From assembly GCA_902497145.1 (NCBI GenBank), contig CABVDR010000004.1:24922-88921 (forward strand): a stretch of DNA of 64,000 nucleotides, in the 5' to 3' direction. Made by a program: the position numbers and the translations under genes. The notes below the pieces were generated by a model. The model did not search any database. It had not been told where the DNA came from and saw nothing but the letters and a program-made list of their open reading frames with translations. This DNA is from an uncultured Oscillospiraceae bacterium. GTDB lineage: Bacteria; Bacillota; Clostridia; Oscillospirales; Oscillospiraceae. Shown piece by piece: positions 15,189 through 22,609 of this stretch. The stretch's first letter is position 1, and each line of letters starts with the position of its first letter.

Positions 15189-16839
15189 GACCTATTACGT
15201 ATGTAAATACACCCCCATTGAACTGCTGGCCGCCTTTGGGGCCCAATGCGAAAATCTCAATGGGATGCCTCAGGGCTTCGACCTGGCTGACCAGATCGCC
15301 CACCCCAACATCTGCGGCTTTGGCAAGTCCCTCATTGAGGCGGTGATGAGCGGCAAAGTGAAGGAGCTGGTTCTGGTCAACTGCTGCGATACCATCCGCA
15401 GCGTGTGCGATGTGCTGGAGGAGAGCGGCAAGCTGGACTTCTTGTACCTGGTGGACATGCTCCACAGCGAGGGGGAGTGCAGCCGGGAGCGCACGGTGAT
15501 CCAGCTCAAGGGGCTGGCCAAGGCGTACAGCGCCTACAAGGGGACCACGTTTGACGAGGCGGCCTTCCGGGCGGCCTTCCATAAGCCTGAGCGGGTCAAC
15601 GGACCTCACATCAGCGTGCTGGGCGCCCGGATGGGCCAGGAGCTCTATGAGATGGTGCAGGAGGCCATGCCCTACCCGGTGGAAAATGAGACCTGTGTCA
15701 ACAACCGCTCCGTGGGGGAGATGCTGCCTCCGGAAAATGCAGATTTTGATGGGCTGATGGGGTGGTACGCCGGAGAACTGCTGGGCCAGATCCCCTGCAT
15801 GCGCATGATGGATAACACGGGGCGCAAGCGGCTGTTCCATGACCCCGGCCTGAAGGGGATCATCTACCACACGGTCAAATTCTGCGATTTTTACAGCTTT
15901 GAGTACGCCCAGGTAAAGCAGAACCTAGCGGTGCCGTTGCTGAAAATTGAGTCAGACTATACCCTCCAGAGCAGCGGGCAGCTGCTGACCCGCCTGGAGG
16001 CCTTTGCAGAGAGCCTGGACGCCAGCCGGTGTGAGGGAAAGGAGAAGAAAATGGGAAAGGGATATTTTGCGGGCATCGACAGCGGTTCCACCAGTACCGA
16101 CGTAGTGATTCTGGACCGGGAGGGAAACATGCTGACCGGTATCATTCTGCCCACCGGAGCAGGGGCAGCTATCGGCGCGGAGCGGGCCTTGGAGCAGGCC
16201 CTGGAGACCGCCCATCTGAAGCGGGAGGACATTGACGCCATTGTCACCACCGGCTACGGCCGCACCGCCATCACCGAGGGAGATAAGAGCATCACCGAGA
16301 TTACCTGTCACGCCAGGGGTGCCCACTATCTGGACCCCACCGTGCGCACTGTCATCGACATCGGCGGACAGGACAGCAAGGTGATTCGCCTGGATGAGGA
16401 CGGCAGTGTGGTCAATTTTGTGATGAATGACAAGTGCGCGGCGGGAACCGGGCGGTTTCTGGAGATGATGGCCCGCACCATGGAGATGAACCTGGACGAG
16501 ATGAGCAAGTCCGGATTACACTACCAGGAGGACATCACCATCTCCAGTATGTGTACCGTGTTTGCTGAGTCGGAGGTAGTTTCCCTCATTGCCCAGAACA
16601 AGCCCACCGATGACATTGTCCACGGCCTAAACAAGGCGGTGGCCTCCAAGACAGCGTCCCTGGTCAAGCGGGTCGGGGGAGAGGAGCACTACATGATGAC
16701 CGGCGGCGTGTCCAAAAACCAGGGCCTGGTCAAGACCTTGGAGGAGAAGCTGGGTACCAAGCTGGTGGTCAGCGACCGGGCCCAGCTGTGCGGCGCTCTG
16801 GGTGCCGCCCTCTTTGCCCGAGATATGGTGGAAGCCTGA
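15181..16839 (+). CDS. Dehydratase second subunit fused to ATP-dependent activator (HgdB-HgdC fusion)
   Basis: The GTG start at 15181 has GGAGGGGAG upstream and gives 552 residues. Residues 1-290 are a second dehydratase-family subunit, with candidate cluster Cys at 45 (NICGFG), 68/69 (VNCCD) and 235 (KFCDF), and the closing IESDY..SSGQLLTRLEAF block. Residues 291-552 are a complete activase of the acetate/sugar-kinase fold: GIDSGSTSTDVV (phosphate 1), DIGGQDSK, and NDKCAAGTGRFLE and SSMCTVFAESEV, whose C419 and C458 should bind the [4Fe-4S] shared across the dimer. The activator normally is a separate homodimer that injects an electron with ATP hydrolysis. The joint at residue 291 keeps a strong ribosome site, so a free activator may also be made. 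Confidence 0.9.
   Translation: MNKTYYVCKYTPIELLAAFGAQCENLNGMPQGFDLADQIAHPNICGFGKSLIEAVMSGKVKELVLVNCCDTIRSVCDVLEESGKLDFLYLVDMLHSEGECSRERTVIQLKGLAKAYSAYKGTTFDEAAFRAAFHKPERVNGPHISVLGARMGQELYEMVQEAMPYPVENETCVNNRSVGEMLPPENADFDGLMGWYAGELLGQIPCMRMMDNTGRKRLFHDPGLKGIIYHTVKFCDFYSFEYAQVKQNLAVPLLKIESDYTLQSSGQLLTRLEAFAESLDASRCEGKEKKMGKGYFAGIDSGSTSTDVVILDREGNMLTGIILPTGAGAAIGAERALEQALETAHLKREDIDAIVTTGYGRTAITEGDKSITEITCHARGAHYLDPTVRTVIDIGGQDSKVIRLDEDGSVVNFVMNDKCAAGTGRFLEMMARTMEMNLDEMSKSGLHYQEDITISSMCTVFAESEVVSLIAQNKPTDDIVHGLNKAVASKTASLVKRVGGEEHYMMTGGVSKNQGLVKTLEEKLGTKLVVSDRAQLCGALGAALFARDMVEA
16038..16053 (+). promoter_or_regulatory. Internal ribosome-binding site and ATG at the dehydratase/activase joint
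   Basis: AAAGGAG at 16038-16044, six bases, then ATG at 16051 in frame. The ATG is exactly the first codon of the activase domain (MGKGYFAGIDSG). Initiation here would give a free 262-residue activase of normal family length. Confidence 0.55.
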
Positions 16840-16867
16840 TAACACAGGCCACTTCAAGCAAATAAAA

Positions 16868-16906
16868 ACGTGCACGTTTCCCCCAGAGGAGACGTGCATA
16901 TTTTTT
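16868..16906 (+). terminator. Terminator of the dehydratase operon
   Basis: ACGTGCACGTTTCC pairs imperfectly with GGAGACGTGCA (16888-16898) and is followed by six T. Confidence 0.75.
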
Positions 16907-17011
16907 GTTCTCAGCAGGGCTTACACAGCATAGAGCTATGTGATGACGTCACAGAACCACTCTGCCAGATCTGCTATCTTAAGTACCACAACGTGCGGAT
17001 GGAGGTTTTTT

Positions 17012-17221
17012 ATGACAAACGCAAAACGTGTACCCAAGAAGGCAAGGGTATCCGAAGACTGTGTGGCCTGCGGCTGCTGTGTGAAGGTGTGTCCTTTGGG
17101 GGCCATTTCCATTGACCGGGGCATCCGGGCAGTGGTGGATTTAGAGAGATGTGTGGGCTGTGGGAAGTGCGCCAGGGAGTGTCCCGCGTCGGTGATTGAG
17201 ATTCGGGAGGCGGCGGTATGA
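17012..17221 (+). CDS. 2[4Fe-4S] ferredoxin
   Basis: This 69-residue protein has two CxxCxxCxxxC motifs (CVACGCCVKVC and CVGCGKCARECP), each expected to bind a [4Fe-4S] cluster and carry low-potential electrons in the cytoplasm. The ATG at 17012 follows GGATGGAGG. Its TGA overlaps the ATG of the membrane Fe-S protein by four bases. It lies just past the dehydratase terminator. Activases of that family take electrons from ferredoxin, so it is a candidate donor, but this is inference from position. Confidence 0.9.
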   Translation: MTNAKRVPKKARVSEDCVACGCCVKVCPLGAISIDRGIRAVVDLERCVGCGKCARECPASVIEIREAAV

Positions 17222-17787
17222 AAAAGAAGTGGTATGACTATCTGTGGATCGCGTCGCTGACCTATCTGGTACTGGGTTTCTTCAATATTCTGTTTGCCTG
17301 GCTGGGCCTTCTGTGCTTTTTTATTCCCCTTCTCATATCCATTGTAGGTGGAACAAAGGGCTACTGCAACCGCTACTGCGGCAGGGGCCAGCTGTTTTCT
17401 CTGCTGGGCGGCCGGTTTGGCCTGTCCCGGAAACACGACATCCCCAAATGGATGAAGAGCAAGGGGTTCCGTTACGGATTTTTGATCTTCTTTTTTGCCA
17501 TGTTCTTTGTGATGCTGTGGAACACCTACTTAGTGTTTGCCGGGGTCACTGATCTAAAACAGGTGGTTACCCTCCTGTGGACTTTCAAGCTGCCCTGGCA
17601 CTGGGCTTATCATGGAACCATCCTTCATCCGGGGGTTGCCCAGTTTGCCTTTGGCTTTTACAGCGTAATGCTCACATCCACCGTGCTGGGACTGGTGACG
17701 ATGATTCTGTTCAAGCCCCGCAGCTGGTGTGTCTACTGTCCTATGGGAACCATGACACAGCTGATCTGTAAAGTAAAAAACCGATGA
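17218..17787 (+). CDS. Membrane 4Fe-4S protein (NapH/NosR C-terminal-like)
   Basis: This 189-residue protein has about four membrane segments (about 8-30, 32-42, 80-103, 135-162) and two Cys motifs facing the cytoplasm, GYCNRYCGRG (about residue 49-57) and SWCVYCPMG near the C-terminus. These resemble the polyferredoxin-like membrane domain (Fer4_5) of NapH/NosR. It lacks the extra ferredoxin modules of those proteins. Coupled to the ferredoxin gene, it may pass electrons between membrane and ferredoxin; partner and direction are unknown. Confidence 0.75.
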   Translation: MKKKWYDYLWIASLTYLVLGFFNILFAWLGLLCFFIPLLISIVGGTKGYCNRYCGRGQLFSLLGGRFGLSRKHDIPKWMKSKGFRYGFLIFFFAMFFVMLWNTYLVFAGVTDLKQVVTLLWTFKLPWHWAYHGTILHPGVAQFAFGFYSVMLTSTVLGLVTMILFKPRSWCVYCPMGTMTQLICKVKNR

Positions 17788-17791
17788 AAAA

Positions 17792-17828
17792 GCAGGCCCT
17801 CCGACTATGCCGGAGGGCCTGCATATTA
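17792..17828. terminator. Bidirectional terminator
   Basis: GCAGGCCCTCCG (17792-17803) pairs exactly with CGGAGGGCCTGC (17811-17822). A-rich sequence on the left and T-rich on the right serve both the ferredoxin operon and the converging minus-strand operon. Confidence 0.85.
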
Positions 17829-17888
17829 TTTGAAAGATATAACTTGTCTCTTTGGAATGGAAGAGGCATACCTGGACAAGTGCTGTGC

Positions 17889-18641
17889 TCAGCCCAGCTT
17901 GCAATACGCTTCGTCAGACACGGCCTCCAGCCACTCGTTGGAGCAGTCTTCACCGGGGACCTCCAGGGCCAGGTGAGAGAACCAACTGTCGGCGGCGGCG
18001 CCGTGCCAGTGCTTGACCCCCGTGGGAATGTTGACCACGTCACCGGGGTGGAGATCCTGGGGCTCCTTGCCCCACTCCTGATACCAGCCCCGGCCAGCCA
18101 CACAGATGAGCATCTGTCCGCCGCCCTTGGCGGCGTGGTGGATGTGCCAGTTGTTGCGGCAGCCAGGCTCAAAGGTAACATTGTACACGCCTACCTGACT
18201 GGTGGAGAGGGGGTGCAGGTAGCTCTGGCCCACAAAATACTGGGCAAAGGCATTGTTGGGCGCGCCGATGGGGAATACCATCTCCTTCTGGTGCTGACTT
18301 TTGCCGTCCTTTCCGTCCTCCTCGCCCCAGACCTCCTTGGCCATGCGGAAGGCGGCCCAGGCCTTGGGCCAGCCGGCGTAGAAGGCGGCGTGAGTGAGGA
18401 TCTCCGCAATCTCCTCCCGGGTGATGCCGTTATTTTTCGCCGTGGTCAAGTGGTACTGGAAGGAGCTGTCCACCAAACCCTGGGACATGAGGGACACCAC
18501 GGTGACGAGGGAGCGGTCCCGCAGGGAGAGTTTATCCTCCCGGCTCCATACCTCGCCGAACAACACGTCGTCGTTGAGTTGGGCAAACTTGGGGGCAAAC
18601 TGCCCCAGAGCATCTCTGCCCGCTGTCTGCTTGACTGCCAT
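17889..18641 (-). CDS. Carboxymuconolactone decarboxylase-like / cupin fusion protein
   Basis: This 250-residue two-domain protein has a CMD-family helical domain at about 25-105 (SREDKLSLRDRSLVTVVSL and an EIAEILTHAAFYAGWPKAW helix). It lacks the CxxC of AhpD, so peroxidase activity of that kind is unlikely. Residues 140-235 are a cupin barrel with metal-type His clusters HIHH (166-169) and HWHG (211-214). It is last in an operon with an alpha/beta hydrolase and a flavoprotein under a MerR-type promoter, suggesting detoxification of reactive organic compounds. The reaction is unknown. Confidence 0.85.
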   Translation of the reverse strand: MAVKQTAGRDALGQFAPKFAQLNDDVLFGEVWSREDKLSLRDRSLVTVVSLMSQGLVDSSFQYHLTTAKNNGITREEIAEILTHAAFYAGWPKAWAAFRMAKEVWGEEDGKDGKSQHQKEMVFPIGAPNNAFAQYFVGQSYLHPLSTSQVGVYNVTFEPGCRNNWHIHHAAKGGGQMLICVAGRGWYQEWGKEPQDLHPGDVVNIPTGVKHWHGAAADSWFSHLALEVPGEDCSNEWLEAVSDEAYCKLG

Positions 18642-18664
18642 ATCAAATGCCTCCTAATCTGTGT

Positions 18665-19639
18665 TTACTTGAAATATTCCTGGAAGAACTGCTGGATCTT
18701 AGCAAAGGGGATGATGTCCTTGCGGTCATAGAGGTCGGTGTGGACCGCGCCGGGGATGAGGAGCAGTTCTTTGTTGTCGGTGTTGGGGTTGTCCTTTACC
18801 ATGTCGGCAAAGGCGTCCTTGCTGAAGTAGCAGGAGTGGGCCTTCTCCCCGTGGATCATCAGCACCGCACTGCGGATCTCATTTGAGTAGCGCAGGATGG
18901 GCATGTTAAGGAAAGACAGGGAGGAGGTCACGTTCCAGCCCTCGTTGGAGTTGAGAGAGCGCTCGGTGTAGCCCCGCTCCGTTTTGTAGTAGTCGTAGTA
19001 GTCTTTGACAAAGAAGGGGGCGTCCTCCGGCAGGGGATCCACCACACCGCCCGCCCGGGCGTAGGTCCCAGCCTTATAATCCTCGGTGCGCTGGGCGTTG
19101 AGTGCTTTTCGTGTCTCAAACCGGGCGTCGGCGCTGTCGGCAGAGTCAAAGTAGCCCTTGGCGTTGACCCGGGTCATGTCGTACATGGTGGAGGCCACCG
19201 TGGCCTTGATGCGGGTGTCCATGGCAGCGGCGTTCAAGGCCATGCCGCCAAAGCCGCAGATCCCCAGAATGCCGATCTTCTCTGGGTCTACAAAGTCCCG
19301 GGTGGCGAGGAAGTCCACGGCGGCAGAGAAGTCCTCCGTGTTGATGTCAGGGGAGGCCACGTTGCGCACTTCGCCGCCGCTCTCCCCGATGAAGGAGGGG
19401 TCAAAGGCCAGGGCGGCAAAGCCCCGGGAGGCAAGTTCCTCAGCGTACAGGCCGGAGCACTGCTCCTTTACTGCACCAAAGGGGCCGGACACCGCCACAG
19501 CAGACAGTTTTCCGGAAACGCCGTGGGGCAGATACAGGTCACCGCACAGTTCGATGCCGTAACGGTTGTGAAAGCGAATCTTCTCCCGGGTCACAGTATC
19601 CCGCAGAGGAAAGGAATATCCGTTATATTTGGAATGCAT
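18665..19639 (-). CDS. Alpha/beta hydrolase with Cys at the nucleophile elbow
   Basis: This 324-residue cytosolic hydrolase has a nucleophile elbow GILGICGFGG (residues 123-132) with Cys128 where most relatives have Ser, as in dienelactone hydrolases and YcjY-like proteins. The catalytic His is probably in PGAVHTDLYD near the C-terminus. The oxyanion region is AVSGPFGAVKEQCSG (about 49-63). It lies 12 bases after the flavoprotein gene and 23 bases before the CMD-cupin gene in one operon. The substrate is unknown. Confidence 0.85.
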   Translation of the reverse strand: MHSKYNGYSFPLRDTVTREKIRFHNRYGIELCGDLYLPHGVSGKLSAVAVSGPFGAVKEQCSGLYAEELASRGFAALAFDPSFIGESGGEVRNVASPDINTEDFSAAVDFLATRDFVDPEKIGILGICGFGGMALNAAAMDTRIKATVASTMYDMTRVNAKGYFDSADSADARFETRKALNAQRTEDYKAGTYARAGGVVDPLPEDAPFFVKDYYDYYKTERGYTERSLNSNEGWNVTSSLSFLNMPILRYSNEIRSAVLMIHGEKAHSCYFSKDAFADMVKDNPNTDNKELLLIPGAVHTDLYDRKDIIPFAKIQQFFQEYFK

Positions 19640-19651
19640 GTAGGTTCCTCC

Positions 19652-20185
19652 TTACACATGTTTGCCCATCTCATAGGCGGCAGTCAGCTTTTCCTGAGCC
19701 ATCTCTCCGGGGTCGTTGGCGTTGCCGCCCCGGACTACACCGGCCAGTTTGGCCTGCTCAAAACAGTCAATCCAGCCCTCCAGACCATGTACCGGGCCGT
19801 CTGAGGCACTGTCATCCTCCGCAGAGGCGGTGAGCAGGTAGATGTCCCGGAACTGGTAGTCGGCGGAGTAGAGGGGGTTGGCCCGATCCAGCAGGGTCTT
19901 CATCTGGCCGGACATCTCGTAATAGTAGACCGGGGTGGCAAAGCAGATAACCTCTGCGGCCCCCATTTTTTCCGCGATGGCGTTGGCATCATCCTGAATG
20001 ACGCAGCGGGGTGCCTTCAGACAGGCCATGCAGCCGTTGCAGAACTGCAGGTTCTTGCCCCGCAGGGAGATCACCTCCACACAATGGCCGGCCTCCCGGG
20101 CACCTTGGGCGAATTGCTGAGCCAGCAGGTCGGAGTTGCTGTTCTGCCGCAGGCTGGTAGAGATCACTAAAACGTTTTTACTCAT
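19652..20185 (-). CDS. Flavodoxin-fold NAD(P)H/FMN oxidoreductase
   Basis: This 177-residue protein of the NADPH-dependent FMN reductase/iron-sulfur flavoprotein family begins MSKNVLVISTSLRQNSNSD, the FMN phosphate loop. The CNGCMAC segment (about residues 45-51) and FATPVYYYEMSGQMKTLLDR follow, as in that family. The start at 20185 follows CAAGGAGGAT. It is the first gene of the operon behind a MerR-type promoter and likely reduces flavin or quinone-like compounds. Confidence 0.85.
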   Translation of the reverse strand: MSKNVLVISTSLRQNSNSDLLAQQFAQGAREAGHCVEVISLRGKNLQFCNGCMACLKAPRCVIQDDANAIAEKMGAAEVICFATPVYYYEMSGQMKTLLDRANPLYSADYQFRDIYLLTASAEDDSASDGPVHGLEGWIDCFEQAKLAGVVRGGNANDPGEMAQEKLTAAYEMGKHV

Positions 20186-20260
20186 TGTATATCCTCCTTG
20201 CTTGGCGGTGGCTGGGGGCACAATGCCCATGACCGCACTTCCATATGTGTTTCTAATCTA

Positions 20261-20289
20261 ATTGTATCACTGACCTAAGTGGATAACAA
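20261..20289 (-). promoter_or_regulatory. MerR-type promoter with dyad between -35 and -10
   Basis: On the minus strand TTGTTA, 17 bases, TACAAT. The spacer holds ATCCACT-TAGGTC-AGTGAT, an imperfect inverted repeat centred between the boxes, where MerR proteins bind. It is the likely control point of the oxidoreductase operon by the MerR regulator encoded upstream. The adjacent 20291-20335 is very AT-rich and includes the 14-base palindrome ATATAGATCTATAT (20303-20316), possibly an UP element or second site. Confidence 0.5.
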
Positions 20290-20456
20290 ATATCGATATA
20301 TAATATAGATCTATATGTAAAATCTATATAATTCGCGTGCAATTAGTTCTTGGGAGATGGACATTGGGATGGTCTGGCGGTGCGAGATAATTCTTTCTGC
20401 GCTGCTCTGTACACGGTGAAAATTCCAGCCAGAATGAGGAACGAAAAGAATGTGCC

Positions 20457-20825
20457 TCATCCTTGATCTTCTCCGCTTTGTTGTGTTTTCCGGATCTCAT
20501 GACGCAGGTAATCCAGACGCTGGAGCTGGTGCTCTTTGAAATGGATCTCGTCCAGTGCGGCGCGGCGTTTTTGCTCCAACATCTCCAGGCGCTGGAGGCA
20601 GGAATCCTCGCACTCCAGCAGCAGGCGCATGTATGTCTTTACCTCTTCGGTAGTAAAGCCAATGTCATGGAGAGTCATGATAATGCTCAGCCGCTCCAGA
20701 TCCGTGTCATCGTACTGCCAGGCACCCATGACCTGCTTTACGGCTCCGCACAGTCCCCAGCTCTCATACTCCTGCAAGATGTTTATGGGGATCTGATAGC
20801 GTTCGCTCGCCTCTAGGATCGTCAT
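20457..20825 (-). CDS. MerR-family transcriptional regulator
   Basis: This 122-residue regulator has an N-terminal winged helix (about 1-70; ILEASERYQIPINILQEYESWGL, then a DLERLSIIMTLHDIGFTTEEVKTYM block) and a C-terminal coiled coil of Arg/Lys/Glu/Gln for dimerisation. No conserved metal-binding Cys pair is present. The ATG at 20825 follows GGGAGGAAC. It lies upstream of, and in the same direction as, the oxidoreductase operon, whose promoter contains a suitable dyad. Confidence 0.85.
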   Translation of the reverse strand: MTILEASERYQIPINILQEYESWGLCGAVKQVMGAWQYDDTDLERLSIIMTLHDIGFTTEEVKTYMRLLLECEDSCLQRLEMLEQKRRAALDEIHFKEHQLQRLDYLRHEIRKTQQSGEDQG

Positions 20826-21021
20826 GATGTTCCTCCCAAAATGAAAGAATGCAGATGTCTGATCAGGACATCTGCATTCTAAAACAAAGCAGTTATAATG
20901 TCTAATGCTCATTTTGAATAATCAAAAATAGATGTTAGGCATTTCTGATGTGCTCCGTCGGAGCGGACTGTGCTCTTTGTTGAGTTGTTGGGAAAGTTCC
21001 ATAGAACAATTTGAGCCCCAC

Positions 21022-21975
21022 TCAACCGATGGAGTGCTTGTAGACCCGCTTCTCCAGAGCAAAGATCCGGTTGCTGAACTCTCCCTCCTCCAGCTTGTCA
21101 AACGCCTCCCGGTAAATTTCCATCCGGCTGTCGATCTGATCAATGTAGGACAAAAGCTCACTTTCTGCGCAGATGGGACGTACTGCTGCTCCGTACTCCG
21201 GCTCCCCGTGGTGGGAGAGCACTAGATGCTGCAGCAGAACGGACTTCTCCTCCGGAAGATTCAGCTCCCGGGCGACCTGTCCTACCTCTTGAGCACCCAT
21301 CACCAGATGGCCCAGCAGCTGCCCCTTCATGGAGTAGCCGGTCACCAGACCCAGTTCAGAGCGGGCAAATTCCGTCTCCTTTTGCAGATCGTGGGCAAAG
21401 GTGCCGGCGATCAGCAGACTGCGGTCCACGGTATCGGAGTAGAGCCCGGCAAGAAAGTCGGCCATCTTCATCATGTTCCCGGTGTGCATCAGAAGGCCGT
21501 TGAGAAAGCCGTGGTGCACACTTTTGGCGGCGGGGATTTGCTGGAACGTCTCCTTGTGACGGCGGAACAGCTCAAGAGCGATGCGCTTGTAGTCCTCATC
21601 TTGGATGGAGTTCAGCAGCTCCAACACGTTGGAGAGGGCGAGGTCCGCATCAATGGGGGCGACCGGGACCAGCGCGGCGACGTCATAGTGGTCCGTTTGA
21701 TCCGTCAGCCGGATGCTCTCGATGGTCACCTGAGAGGCCCCACGGAACTCTGTTACGGTACCCTGGATTTTGACTACCTTTCCCTCGTCTGCGGCATTGA
21801 TGGGGCCGGGGTAGTCCCATACCTTGGCCTCCATGGATCCGGAGGCGTCGGAGAGGGTGGCGTTCAGAAAGGGCTTGCCGTTGGCGGTGACCTTAGGATA
21901 GGCCCCCTTTAAAATATAAAAACCTTCTACCTCGTCGCCAATCTCCATATTGCGGATTGCTTTGTTGTATTCCAT
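21022..21975 (-). CDS. yhaM: 3'-5' exoribonuclease YhaM family (OB-fold plus HD domain)
   Basis: This 317-residue cytoplasmic nuclease has an N-terminal OB-fold (about 15-95) for nucleic acid binding and an HD phosphohydrolase domain (about 150-290). Metal-ligand segments visible are VHHGFLNGLLMHTGNM, AGTFAHDLQKETEF and LQHLVLSHHGEPEYGA. Length and domain order match Bacillus YhaM, which trims RNA 3' ends and ssDNA. AGGAGG precedes the ATG at 21975. It is monocistronic here. Confidence 0.9.
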   Translation of the reverse strand: MEYNKAIRNMEIGDEVEGFYILKGAYPKVTANGKPFLNATLSDASGSMEAKVWDYPGPINAADEGKVVKIQGTVTEFRGASQVTIESIRLTDQTDHYDVAALVPVAPIDADLALSNVLELLNSIQDEDYKRIALELFRRHKETFQQIPAAKSVHHGFLNGLLMHTGNMMKMADFLAGLYSDTVDRSLLIAGTFAHDLQKETEFARSELGLVTGYSMKGQLLGHLVMGAQEVGQVARELNLPEEKSVLLQHLVLSHHGEPEYGAAVRPICAESELLSYIDQIDSRMEIYREAFDKLEEGEFSNRIFALEKRVYKHSIG

Positions 21976-22044
21976 CGTAATATCCTCCTATTTGAAGCGA
22001 ACTGTATGTTGATTCATGTGTTCTATCCCACACTCTGAGCCACG

Positions 22045-22224
22045 GTGCTCGAAGAGCGATTGGTCAAGGGCGGGGCAGAACAGCCTGTCCCCGCCTTGGC
22101 CACAGGGCAGCTGTTAAATGATACCATTGAAATGCGCTGTCGTCAAAGCCTCAAATTGGAAAAGGTTTCGGTCTGCTTCAAGGGGGAGGATTCGTTGCCT
22201 GTTCGGCGGGGCCCCATATCATGA
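22045..22224 (+). other. Possible decayed or small ORF with GC-rich hairpin
   Basis: A GTG-started frame of 59 codons (VLEERLVKGGAEQP... ending GPIS) has protein-like composition but no ribosome site. A stable hairpin (GGTCAAGGGCGGGG with CCCCGCCTTGGCC, about 22061-22100) lies inside it. It occupies the otherwise empty 21976-22384 interval. It may be a structured RNA, a gene remnant or chance; I can assign no family. Confidence 0.2.
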
Positions 22225-22384
22225 TTCTATCATCATGCAGAAGGAGCGGGATATTTGCTGTTTCAGTGGAAATAGCCCGTCTTAATTTTCGGATTCAGTG
22301 ATGTATTTCGGACCGGTAAAATGTTAAGATATGTTTGTAGCAAAAAGGAAACACGCTGTGAAGTCCAGCTGTGAGGTGATTGAG

Positions 22385-22513
22385 ATGGATGTAAAAACCC
22401 GGATCAAGACCATACATTTGATGGATATGCTCCAGAAAAAACCTGTCTATGCGGAGAACCTGGGGCTTGAAGTCACACTGAAAAAGGCCAGCCCTGAGAA
22501 AATGGAACCATAG
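22385..22513 (+). CDS. Conserved-type small protein, 42 residues
   Basis: The ATG at 22385 follows GAGGTGATTGAG. The product MDVKTRIKTIHLMDMLQKKP-VYAENLGLEVTLKK... has a helical N-terminal half and a short PVYAENLG motif. I recall similar tiny proteins in gut Clostridia but cannot name a function. A textbook terminator 12 bases past the stop supports a real, separately transcribed gene. In-frame ATGs upstream (22331) would add 18 residues. Confidence 0.5.
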   Translation: MDVKTRIKTIHLMDMLQKKPVYAENLGLEVTLKKASPEKMEP

Positions 22514-22525
22514 GCAGTCCTGCTG

Positions 22526-22556
22526 GGGGCCTCACAGAGATGGGAGGCCCCTTTTT
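22526..22556 (+). terminator. Intrinsic terminator after the 42-residue gene
   Basis: GGGGCCTC (22526-22533) pairs with GAGGCCCC (22544-22551) and is followed by TTTTT. Confidence 0.85.
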
Positions 22557-22609
22557 GTAAAAGAGAAAGAGAGAATTGCATTTTAATGCGAGGAAAGGAG
22601 AAGAGTGTG

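Noticed and set aside
16940..17011. An N-terminal extension of the ferredoxin
   Set aside because: The extension has no ferredoxin character and the ATG at 17012 has a strong GGATGGAGG site.
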